Of a DNA stretch of 64,000 nt, positions 35,486 through 42,559 are shown piece by piece. The position numbers and the translations under genes are program-made. A model generated the notes under the pieces. It searched no databases and was not told where the DNA came from. It worked only from the letters and a program-made list of their open reading frames with translations. Source of the DNA: CAXBES01 sp965367015 (GTDB lineage: Bacteria > Bacteroidota > Bacteroidia > Flavobacteriales > Flavobacteriaceae). Numbering within the stretch: the stretch's first letter is position 1; each line of letters opens with the position of its first letter. The DNA lies in NCBI GenBank assembly GCA_965367015.1, contig CBDUGY010000003.1, positions 22,147 to 86,146 of the forward strand. Reading direction: 5' to 3'.

Positions 35486-36679
35486 ATGAATTTACACGAA
35501 TATCAAGGAAAAGAAATATTAAATAGTTTTGGCGTTGAAATTCAACGTGGTATTGTAGCTCAAACACCTGCTGAAGCTGTAGCTGCTGCCAAAAAGCTCA
35601 CTGAAGAAACTGGAACCGGATGGCACGTTATTAAAGCGCAGATTCACGCCGGGGGTCGAGGAAAAGGCGGCGGTGTTAAGCTGGCTAAAAATCTTCAAGA
35701 GGTAGAAGAGCTTTCAGGAAAAATAATAGGAATGAACTTGATAACACCGCAAACCAGTGCGGAAGGTAAAAAAGTACACCAGGTGTTAGTGACTGAAGAC
35801 GTATATTATCCGGGAGATAGCGAACCGGAAGAGTATTATATGAGTGTTCTTTTAAATAGAAGTACATCAAGAAATATGATTATGTATTCTACAGAAGGCG
35901 GAATGGACATCGAAACTGTGGCTGAAGAAACTCCGCATTTGATTTTTACTGAAGAGATAGATCCTTCTACAGGATTACTTGGTTTCCAAGCACGTAGAAT
36001 TGCCTTTAATCTTGGTCTAAGTGGCAAGGCTTTCAAAGAAATGACAAAATTTGTAAGTGCTTTATATAACGCCTATGTAAGTAGTGACTCTTCCTTATTT
36101 GAAATTAATCCGGTTTTAAAGACCAGCGATGATCGAATAATCGCTGTAGATGCTAAAGTAAGCATAGATGACAATGCATTGTTCCGTCATAAAGATTATA
36201 TGGAGATGCGTGATTTGCGTGAGGAAAACGCCATTGAAGTGGAAGCCGGAGAAGTAGGATTAAATTATGTAGACCTTGATGGAAACGTTGGATGTATGGT
36301 TAACGGAGCAGGTTTAGCAATGGCTACCATGGATTTGATCAAACAGGCCGGAGGTGAACCGGCTAACTTTTTAGATGTTGGAGGTACCGCCGATGCAGAA
36401 CGAGTTGAGGCTGCGTTTAAATTAATTTTACGTGATCCAAATGTTAAGGCAATTTTGGTTAATATCTTTGGGGGTATCGTTCGATGCGACCGTGTTGCTG
36501 AGGGTATTATTGATGCTTATAACAATATGGGAACAATTAACGTTCCTATAATCGTGCGCTTACAAGGAACTAATGCAGACATAGCTAAAGAGATGATCGA
36601 CAATAGCGGTCTTGATGTAGAAAGTGCGATAGAATTTCAGGAAGCAGCCGATAAAGTACAAAAGGTACTGGCTAAATAA
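35486..36679 (+). CDS. sucC: Succinate-CoA ligase, beta subunit
   Basis: A 397-residue ATP-grasp protein of the citric-acid cycle that with the alpha subunit interconverts succinyl-CoA and succinate, making ATP or GTP. Motifs are MNLHEYQGKEILNSFGV, KAQIHAGGRGKGGGVKLA, FEINPV, and the CoA-ligase domain NFLDVGGTAD with NIFGGIVRCD. Length is normal. The alpha subunit gene is not adjacent (a terminator follows), so sucD must lie elsewhere. Confidence 0.95.
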   Translation: MNLHEYQGKEILNSFGVEIQRGIVAQTPAEAVAAAKKLTEETGTGWHVIKAQIHAGGRGKGGGVKLAKNLQEVEELSGKIIGMNLITPQTSAEGKKVHQVLVTEDVYYPGDSEPEEYYMSVLLNRSTSRNMIMYSTEGGMDIETVAEETPHLIFTEEIDPSTGLLGFQARRIAFNLGLSGKAFKEMTKFVSALYNAYVSSDSSLFEINPVLKTSDDRIIAVDAKVSIDDNALFRHKDYMEMRDLREENAIEVEAGEVGLNYVDLDGNVGCMVNGAGLAMATMDLIKQAGGEPANFLDVGGTADAERVEAAFKLILRDPNVKAILVNIFGGIVRCDRVAEGIIDAYNNMGTINVPIIVRLQGTNADIAKEMIDNSGLDVESAIEFQEAADKVQKVLAK

Positions 36680-36694
36680 ATAAATTATATTCTG

Positions 36695-36735
36695 AAAAGT
36701 CTGGTTTTCAAACTACTGAAAACCAGACTTTTTAT
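36695..36735 (+). terminator. Rho-independent terminator of sucC
   Basis: A 16-base perfect stem (AAAAGTCTGGTTTTCA with TGAAAACCAGACTTTT, 36695-36710 and 36717-36732), 6-base loop, then a short T tract. It lies 16 bases after the sucC stop, showing that sucC is monocistronic here. Confidence 0.9.
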
Positions 36736-36844
36736 TTATAAAACATTTGGTTGCGTTAATAAAACGTTAAAAATCAGATAATTGGTAACACTTTTATGTT
36801 TTAAGCTGTCTATTAAGTATATCAATCTTATAAATCGAACAGTT

Positions 36845-37180
36845 ATGAAAAAACTAAGTGTAGTTTTAGCAGCCATTGCGCTGCTAATCGGAAGCAGTGT
36901 TTCTACTGCAGCAGTAAGTGTAGAAAAGGAATCAACAACAACTACAGAAGAAATTACGCAACTTCTTGAGAACCCCGGGTTTCTCGTACAAGAAGAAATG
37001 CTAGCTTCGGTGAAATTTGTTATTAATAAGGATCATGAGATTGTCGTGATGTCTGTAGATACCGAAAATGAAATTTTGGAAGATTATATTAAAGACCGTC
37101 TCAATTATCACAAGCTACAAAGTGATGTGAAGCAAGGAAAATCGTATGTGGTTCCCGTGCGAATTGTTTCAGTAAAATAG
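36845..37180 (+). CDS. Small secreted protein, TonB-C-like pattern
   Basis: A 111-residue protein from the ATG at 36845 (MKKLSVVLAAIALLIGSS), preferred over an in-frame TTG at 36782. The signal peptide ends near VSTAAV. The mature part, VKFVINKDHEIVVMSVDTENEILEDYI (in part) and SYVVPVRIV, follows the strand-helix-strand spacing of TonB C-terminal-like domains common in small Flavobacteriaceae proteins. A terminator follows 18 bases later. Function unknown. Confidence 0.72.
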   Translation: MKKLSVVLAAIALLIGSSVSTAAVSVEKESTTTTEEITQLLENPGFLVQEEMLASVKFVINKDHEIVVMSVDTENEILEDYIKDRLNYHKLQSDVKQGKSYVVPVRIVSVK

Positions 37181-37197
37181 ACAACTTTCAAACTGAT

Positions 37198-37226
37198 AAT
37201 CCCGGCCTCATCACCCGGGATTTTTT
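37198..37226 (+). terminator. Rho-independent terminator of the small secreted-protein gene
   Basis: AATCCCGG (37198-37205) pairs with CCGGGATT (37215-37222), 9-base loop, then six T residues, 18 bases after the stop. Confidence 0.8.
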
Positions 37227-37283
37227 ATGCCTTATTTCTATTTGCAGTTTTAAATTTTAAAACTTTTGTCTTAGTATTGCGGT

Positions 37284-37682
37284 ATGAATAAAGAAATTAA
37301 AAAAGCATTGTTAAGCGATCTAATTATTTTGGCGCATGCTGATGAAAAACTGACTGATGCTGAATATGAATTTATACTGCGCCTGGCAGATAGAATGGAC
37401 TTTACAAAAGAGGAAGTAGACGCACTTTTTGAAAATCCTCACCCTTCAAAACCAATATTTACGGAGTTAGAACGGATCACCCACTTTTATAAATTAGTAT
37501 TAGTAATGAACGTTGATCGTGAAACACATCCTAAGGAAGTAATTGCTATAAGAAACTATGGGTTAAAAATGGGTATCAGACCGGGAGTAATAGATCAGAT
37601 ATTAGCTAGAATGGAGGATTATGAAGATAAAATCATTCCCAGCGAAGAAATAATAAAGATTTTTCAAACCTATTATAATTGA
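37284..37682 (+). CDS. TerB-like protein
   Basis: A 132-residue helical protein with the TerB fold pattern: KALLSDLIILAHADEKLTDAEYEFI (in part), where two acidic loops bind metal, and a second half LVLVMNVDRETHPKEV. Cytoplasmic, no signal. TerB proteins are linked to tellurite resistance and phage/stress responses, but most small homologues are uncharacterised. It overlaps the end of the convergent DUF2254 gene by 10 bases. Confidence 0.72.
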   Translation: MNKEIKKALLSDLIILAHADEKLTDAEYEFILRLADRMDFTKEEVDALFENPHPSKPIFTELERITHFYKLVLVMNVDRETHPKEVIAIRNYGLKMGIRPGVIDQILARMEDYEDKIIPSEEIIKIFQTYYN

Positions 37683-38962
37683 AAATTTTCATTCAATTCC
37701 TTTAGAAAGATGCGATCTCTTTCAGAATTAAACGCTTCTAAAGCTTCTTCAACTAAGGTCTCTACCTCCTTCTTTATTGATATATAATAGGAAGAGTCGC
37801 AACCATCTTGGCTGTGAAGGTGTTTCAACATCCAGATAAGTTTTTGTACAATTATAGGATCGTGTTTACAATAAGTACGTAACGATGCCATCACATTATA
37901 GAGCAATTCGCTAAAATCGACTGTTGCGATCTTTAATAAGATTGAATCGTCTTCCGTATAAAATTGATGATCTCTTTTCTTCATACGAAGTGCAAAAATT
38001 TCCGTTAAATAATCAATAGCATTTATTGCTGTTCCCGGATCGTTAATGCCGGGTGACATTGCTTTTACAGCGATCTCAGTGATTTGTTTAAAAGCGAGAA
38101 TATAATTATCACTTATAAGTTCACCTCTCGAAAAGCTAATATTCGAATGAATGTCTTCCAGGGCTTGTGGGTCGATTTCTCTTTCAGATTTAATAAAACA
38201 GGTGTTTGCTAAAATAAATAGCCCCTGAGGTACTGTGATATATATTTTAGTGTTATTCTCTTTGCATATATTAGCTATATTTCTGATTGATATATTCTGA
38301 AAATATCCACTTTTAATCGAATTGTAGCAATGCCATTTTGAAGTGTCCGGAAAATCTTTGGATAAATCTATACTTTTCTCATTATCTATATTGATCTTCA
38401 ATCTTACTGTAGCCTTTTCATAAATTGAATCTAATATGTTGTTGATCTGTATACTTTGCGACATATTATGAATAAAATATATAAAAGCGATTAAACAGAT
38501 AATCGTAAAGATGATCGCTAATAAGACCGAAAGACCGGGTAGTGAATATTTCTTACTAGAAGGTTCAATCGCAAAGAGTATAAAAATATTGTAAAGTATT
38601 GTCGCGAGGTAAAACCCTAAAATAAATTGATGCCGTTTATCTGATATTAATCCCGGGAGTAATCGTGGCGAAAAGTTACTTGATGCCTGACTTAAAAGCA
38701 GCATAACCATTGAAAAACTAAAAACCATCAAAGAAATGAGGCCGCCAATACAAACACTAAGAAGCGTTAGTGCAGTGTCGCCATTCTCAATTACCAACTG
38801 CGGAAAGATTTCAAGAAATTTATTTGAAACTCCTTTTTTCTCGAGGTAAAGCATGAGAAACGCAAAGTTGAATCCTATGGCGGCTAAAAGAGCAGGATAA
38901 AAAATAATGTTGCTTTTTACAACATTAAAAAATGTAAGAATTTTAAAATAGATTTGTTTCAA
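37673..38962 (-). CDS. DUF2254 family membrane protein
   Basis: A 429-residue protein with four predicted membrane helices in the first 170 residues (about 18-38, 58-88, 110-132, 143-167) and a soluble C-terminal half. LLSQASSNFSPRLLPGLISDK and SPGINDPGTAINAID are the family signatures. The start appears to be a TTG at 38962, because no ATG is available until residue 37, past the first helix. Function of the family is unknown. The preceding TTTTG resembles a -7 box with one mismatch. Confidence 0.75.
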   Translation of the reverse strand: MKQIYFKILTFFNVVKSNIIFYPALLAAIGFNFAFLMLYLEKKGVSNKFLEIFPQLVIENGDTALTLLSVCIGGLISLMVFSFSMVMLLLSQASSNFSPRLLPGLISDKRHQFILGFYLATILYNIFILFAIEPSSKKYSLPGLSVLLAIIFTIICLIAFIYFIHNMSQSIQINNILDSIYEKATVRLKINIDNEKSIDLSKDFPDTSKWHCYNSIKSGYFQNISIRNIANICKENNTKIYITVPQGLFILANTCFIKSEREIDPQALEDIHSNISFSRGELISDNYILAFKQITEIAVKAMSPGINDPGTAINAIDYLTEIFALRMKKRDHQFYTEDDSILLKIATVDFSELLYNVMASLRTYCKHDPIIVQKLIWMLKHLHSQDGCDSSYYISIKKEVETLVEEALEAFNSERDRIFLKELNENFQL

Positions 38963-39435
38963 AAGTGAGAGGTTAGGATCTTTTTTTAAAGATATGGATA
39001 TTTTATTTTTTTGCTAATTATAAATCTTAAAAACCAATAACTAAAATTAATCTGTTAACTGGTTGACTGTGATAATCTTGTGCTCAAATCCAAAAAAGAG
39101 AAATATCGAAAGCAAACAAACGTATTTTCGTTAAAGCGGAGTTAAACTTCGGTCAGGAACAATAAAGGACTGTTAATTTTAGCCCATCTAACAGTCGATT
39201 ATCGATAAAGTTTTCCGAATTTTGTCACATAAATATATGTTCAGAAATTATCAAGATTTATATTTCCCTCAATTGTTATTTTGATGTGACATAAGCAATG
39301 TCTAATCTCACATCAACCCCGAGAATTAAGCAATTTATAAAGAGAATGGTTGAGAAATTTCATAATTGAAATTTAATTTGGTTAGTTAGTTGAAAAGGAC
39401 CATACGTTACTCAATCGGCGTATGGTCTATTTTTT
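38963..39435. other. 473-base intergenic region between divergent-facing gene ends/starts
   Basis: The only gap longer than 300 bases. It lies between the start of the DUF2254 gene (- strand) and the end of the pseudouridine synthase gene (- strand). Most of it is A/T-rich with no recognisable structure. Its right end has a 23-codon reading frame (39298-39369) and a strong hairpin terminator on the + strand (39398-39437), so a short + strand transcript probably exists here. Confidence 0.6.
39298..39369 (+). CDS. Possible 23-residue small protein
   Basis: ATG at 39298 to TGA at 39367-39369. The product, MSNLTSTPRIKQFIKRM then VEKFHN, is basic and could form an amphipathic helix. It is 28 bases upstream of a + strand terminator that no other gene explains. 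It may be a real microprotein, a leader peptide, or chance inside a small RNA. Confidence 0.3.
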   Translation: MSNLTSTPRIKQFIKRMVEKFHN

Positions 39436-39437
39436 TT
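39398..39437 (+). terminator. Hairpin terminator without an assigned gene
   Basis: GACCATACG (39398-39406) pairs with CGTATGGTC (39419-39427), 12-base loop, followed on the + strand by an A/T stretch with eight T residues. Its other strand is weaker (short T run) but it may also close the - strand pseudouridine synthase gene, which ends at 39436. Confidence 0.7.
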
Positions 39438-40221
39438 AACTGTTTCGACCTCTTCTTCTCTTACCTTCTGTATGTGCGCTCTTCAATGATTCTGGTGTAT
39501 TATCGGAGGTTTCAACTGCTTTTTGAAGACCTTTTAATTCTTCCGAAGTCAAATCTCTCCATTCACCAACTGGCAAATCCCCTAACCAAATATTCATTAT
39601 TCGAATTCGTTTTAAAGCGACCACTTCAAACTCCAAATATTCGCACATTCTGCGTATCTGACGGTTTAATCCCTGTATCAAAATAATTTTGAATACAAAT
39701 CGGCTAATCCGTTCTACTTTGCATTTTTTAGTGGTGGTTTCCAGTTCGTGAAGAGGTATACCATTACTCATTCTTCGGATGAATTCATCGGTAACGGGAC
39801 GGTCCACAGTTACGATATACTCTTTCTCATGACTATTTCCGGCACGAAGTATCTTATTCACAATATCGCCGTCGTTCGTCATTAGTAAAAGTCCTTCACT
39901 AGGTTTGTCTAACCTACCCACATGAAAAATACGCTCTTTGTGTCCAATAAAATCCACCACATTCCCTTCAACCCGTTTATCTGTGGTGCATGTGATACCA
40001 ACAGGTTTATTTAAGGCGATGTACACCAAATTATCATTTTGGGTAATAAGTTTTCCATCCACTCGAATTTCATCTCCGGGCATCGCTCGATCTCCCAGGG
40101 TCATCACGGTTCCGTTTACAGTAACCCGTCCACTTTCAATAAGCTTATCTGCTTGACGCCTGGAGCAATAACCACTATCACTTATGGCTTTATTTAAACG
40201 AATAGAATCGGGATGGTTCAT
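39436..40221 (-). CDS. rluF: 23S rRNA pseudouridine synthase, RluF-type
   Basis: A 261-residue enzyme counted from the ATG at 40221 (MNHPDSIRLNKAISD); a TTG nine bases earlier lies inside the -7 box and is unlikely. The N-terminal S4 domain (SGYCSRRQADKLIESGRVTVNG, in part) binds rRNA. The catalytic core carries the aspartate in GRLDKPSEGLLLMTNDG, with the KEYIV and LNRQIRRMCE motifs of the RsuA group. The insert NKILRAGNSHEKEY is typical for RluF, which modifies U2604 of 23S rRNA. The C-terminus is basic and disordered (GKRRRGRN). Confidence 0.87.
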   Translation of the reverse strand: MNHPDSIRLNKAISDSGYCSRRQADKLIESGRVTVNGTVMTLGDRAMPGDEIRVDGKLITQNDNLVYIALNKPVGITCTTDKRVEGNVVDFIGHKERIFHVGRLDKPSEGLLLMTNDGDIVNKILRAGNSHEKEYIVTVDRPVTDEFIRRMSNGIPLHELETTTKKCKVERISRFVFKIILIQGLNRQIRRMCEYLEFEVVALKRIRIMNIWLGDLPVGEWRDLTSEELKGLQKAVETSDNTPESLKSAHTEGKRRRGRNS

Positions 40222-40227
40222 AGATTG

Positions 40228-40235
40228 CAAAGGTA
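40228..40235 (-). promoter_or_regulatory. -7 box (TACCTTTG) of the pseudouridine synthase gene
   Basis: Consensus box on the - strand, only six bases upstream of the ATG at 40221, predicting a leaderless or nearly leaderless transcript. Confidence 0.55.
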
Positions 40236-40314
40236 CTATAAAGCATAGAGTTTAGGAAAAAAGTTAAACTTAGTTTAAAGAGGATTTACCTGAGTTTTCA
40301 TTTCATTAATTTTA

Positions 40315-41856
40315 ATGTTAAATATAAAACTCATGGCGATCTTAGGTTCGATTATAAAAAGTGCAATTGATATTAGCGGATCTTTTTCTTCGGAAAGTTC
40401 TCCGGTGGAAGAGCAAAGAAAGGTGCTGAAGCAACTTCTAGATACCGCGAAGGATACCGCATTCGGAAAGTACTATGGTTTTAGAAAAATATTGGAATCT
40501 GAGGATTTGGAGAGAAGCTTTTCCGAAGCGATTCCCTTTCACGATTATAACAAATTAAAGGAAGATTGGTGGGGTCGGGTCATCGATGGACTCGAAGATA
40601 TCACCTGGCCGGGTAAACCATCATATTTTGCGCTAAGCAGCGGAACTACAGGAAAAACGAGTAAGCGAATCCCGGTTACCGATGCTATGATTGATGCTAT
40701 CAGAACTACGGGTATCAAACAGGTGAGTGCACTATCAAATTTTGATCTACCTTCCGATTTCTTTGAAAAAGAAATTATGATGCTAGGGAGTTCAACCGAT
40801 CTTAACCAGCGGGATGAATTTCTAGAAGGAGAAATTAGTGGAATTACTGCAAGCAACATTCCATTTTGGTTTCAGGGGTATTATAAACCGGGAGAAGAAA
40901 TTGCAAAAATCGATGATTGGGACCAAAGAGTACAAACCATTGCCGAACGTGCTAAAGATTGGGATATTGGTGCTTTAAGCGGCATTCCCTCTTGGATGGA
41001 ATTAATGATGAAGAAAGTAATAGAATATCACGGCGCACTAACAATACATGATGTTTGGCCAAACCTACAAGTATATACCAGTGGAGGTGTTGCGTTTCAG
41101 CCATACGAGAAGAGTTTTGAGCAAATTCTGGCAAGACCAATAACCGTAATTGATACGTATCTGGCTTCAGAAGGGTTTATAGCTTTTCAGCAAAGGCCGG
41201 AGACCAGGTCTATGAAATTAGTTACCGATAATGGAATCTATTTCGAGTTTGTGCCTTTCAATCCGGATTATATCAATCAGGACGGATCTTTAAAACAGGA
41301 TTCTCCGGTGGTAGGCCTGTCCGAAGTAAAAAAAGATCAGGATTATGTATTAATCATTAGTACTGTATCTGGGGCATGGCGCTATATTATTGGCGATACG
41401 ATAGCTTTTACCGACGTTGAAAGAGCAGAAATCATAATTACAGGACGAACCAAATTTTTTCTGAATGTTGTCGGTTCGCAACTTTCCGTTAACAAAATGG
41501 ATACGGCCTTAAGAGAACTGGAAGAACAATTTGATATAGAAATACCTGAATTTACAGTAGCTGCTATTCCCATAGAGAATGAATTTCATCATTGTTGGTA
41601 CCTGGGTACTGATTCTAACGTTGATAACACAAAGCTTGCTGAAGCATTAGATACGGCATTAAAAGAAGCAAATAAAAATTATAAAGTTGCCAGAAACAAA
41701 GCATTGAAAGGAATAAAGGTAAGTACGGTCTCACCCAATGTTTTTTATGAATGGAACGATAAGAACAAGAAAAAAGGTGGGCAAGTTAAAATGGAACGGG
41801 TTATGAATGAAGAGAAATTTGCCGAATGGGAAACATTCGTTAAGTCTCTCAATTAG
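40315..41856 (+). CDS. GH3-family acyl-adenylating protein
   Basis: A 513-residue protein of the GH3 branch of the adenylate-forming superfamily. The ATP-binding motif is SSGTTGKT at residues 108-115; other family regions are DTYLASEGFIAFQ and SGAWRYIIGDTIAF, and the C-terminal GGQVKMERVM with the essential lysine region. GH3 members join acyl groups to amino acids in plants; bacterial ones, common in Bacteroidota, have unknown substrates. The start may be 40315 or the ATG at 40333. It converges on the zinc-peptidase gene with a 4-base stop overlap. Confidence 0.85.
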   Translation: MLNIKLMAILGSIIKSAIDISGSFSSESSPVEEQRKVLKQLLDTAKDTAFGKYYGFRKILESEDLERSFSEAIPFHDYNKLKEDWWGRVIDGLEDITWPGKPSYFALSSGTTGKTSKRIPVTDAMIDAIRTTGIKQVSALSNFDLPSDFFEKEIMMLGSSTDLNQRDEFLEGEISGITASNIPFWFQGYYKPGEEIAKIDDWDQRVQTIAERAKDWDIGALSGIPSWMELMMKKVIEYHGALTIHDVWPNLQVYTSGGVAFQPYEKSFEQILARPITVIDTYLASEGFIAFQQRPETRSMKLVTDNGIYFEFVPFNPDYINQDGSLKQDSPVVGLSEVKKDQDYVLIISTVSGAWRYIIGDTIAFTDVERAEIIITGRTKFFLNVVGSQLSVNKMDTALRELEEQFDIEIPEFTVAAIPIENEFHHCWYLGTDSNVDNTKLAEALDTALKEANKNYKVARNKALKGIKVSTVSPNVFYEWNDKNKKKGGQVKMERVMNEEKFAEWETFVKSLN

Positions 41857-42473
41857 TGAGTTGGACCCTCGTTTATGAGGTGCATTACTTCTTCAGGTGA
41901 CATATACAGCCTTCGTATTCGCTCCTTGTACCTTTCTGAAAGATGTGCGTGATCTAAAATAAAATTCTTTGTAATCAAAATATAGTCACCCATTCCGTGG
42001 GAAATCGCAAAAGTATCTGCCGCGCGTTCAACTTCTTTAATGTGACTGTGAGAAAAAAGGTATTTGAATCCAAATACAAGCATACCAAGATTAGTACGAT
42101 TCCGATAATCCATTACGTGTCCCAATTCATGACCTAACCAACCAATTATTACATCACTTGGTATGTCTTCAATTGAAAACTCTTCGCTTTCGATCTGTAT
42201 TTTTCTACTAATCAGTATAATATATCCTCTTTTTTTTCTGGGTTTAAAGAAACTTTTAAACAGAGGCTGAGCCTGCATTGTCGACTTTTTAATATTGTCC
42301 TTAAACTGAAAAATGATCTCAGTATCCTTTAAATCCGGATAATATGAAAGCGCTGTTAATGCTTCTTTCTCTATAATTTCGGGAATTGTTTTATTTTCTA
42401 AATTGATATCTTCTATAGGAACCATATATGATGGAAAATACAAAATTGCTAAAAGAAGGTATGTTAAGGGCAT
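41853..42473 (-). CDS. Putative zinc metallopeptidase (HELGH)
   Basis: A 206-residue protein with a hydrophobic N-terminus (MPLTYLLLAILYFPSYM) and a gluzincin motif HELGH at 115-119. ERAADTFAISHG at 149-160 supplies the likely third ligand, as in M48-like or related minimal peptidases. It is short for the M48 family, so it is probably a small minigluzincin-like enzyme. It has a consensus promoter 40-70 bases upstream. Substrate unknown. Confidence 0.72.
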   Translation of the reverse strand: MPLTYLLLAILYFPSYMVPIEDINLENKTIPEIIEKEALTALSYYPDLKDTEIIFQFKDNIKKSTMQAQPLFKSFFKPRKKRGYIILISRKIQIESEEFSIEDIPSDVIIGWLGHELGHVMDYRNRTNLGMLVFGFKYLFSHSHIKEVERAADTFAISHGMGDYILITKNFILDHAHLSERYKERIRRLYMSPEEVMHLINEGPTH

Positions 42474-42510
42474 TGTAAAGTTTGTTAATCAAATTTCAGG
42501 GGTAAATGTT

Positions 42511-42540
42511 CAAAGCTATTAATCTTATTCCTACATCCAA
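42511..42540 (-). promoter_or_regulatory. Bacteroidota-type promoter of the HELGH peptidase gene
   Basis: On the - strand TTG (42540-42538), a 19-base spacer and TAGCTTTG (42518-42511) match the consensus fully. The start codon lies 37 bases downstream. Confidence 0.7.
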
Positions 42541-42559
42541 ATCCATATGGAGATTATTT

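Noticed and set aside
40315..41856. Plant-hormone (auxin-conjugating) role for the GH3 protein
   Set aside because: The label comes from plant homologues; nothing around the gene supports hormone metabolism.
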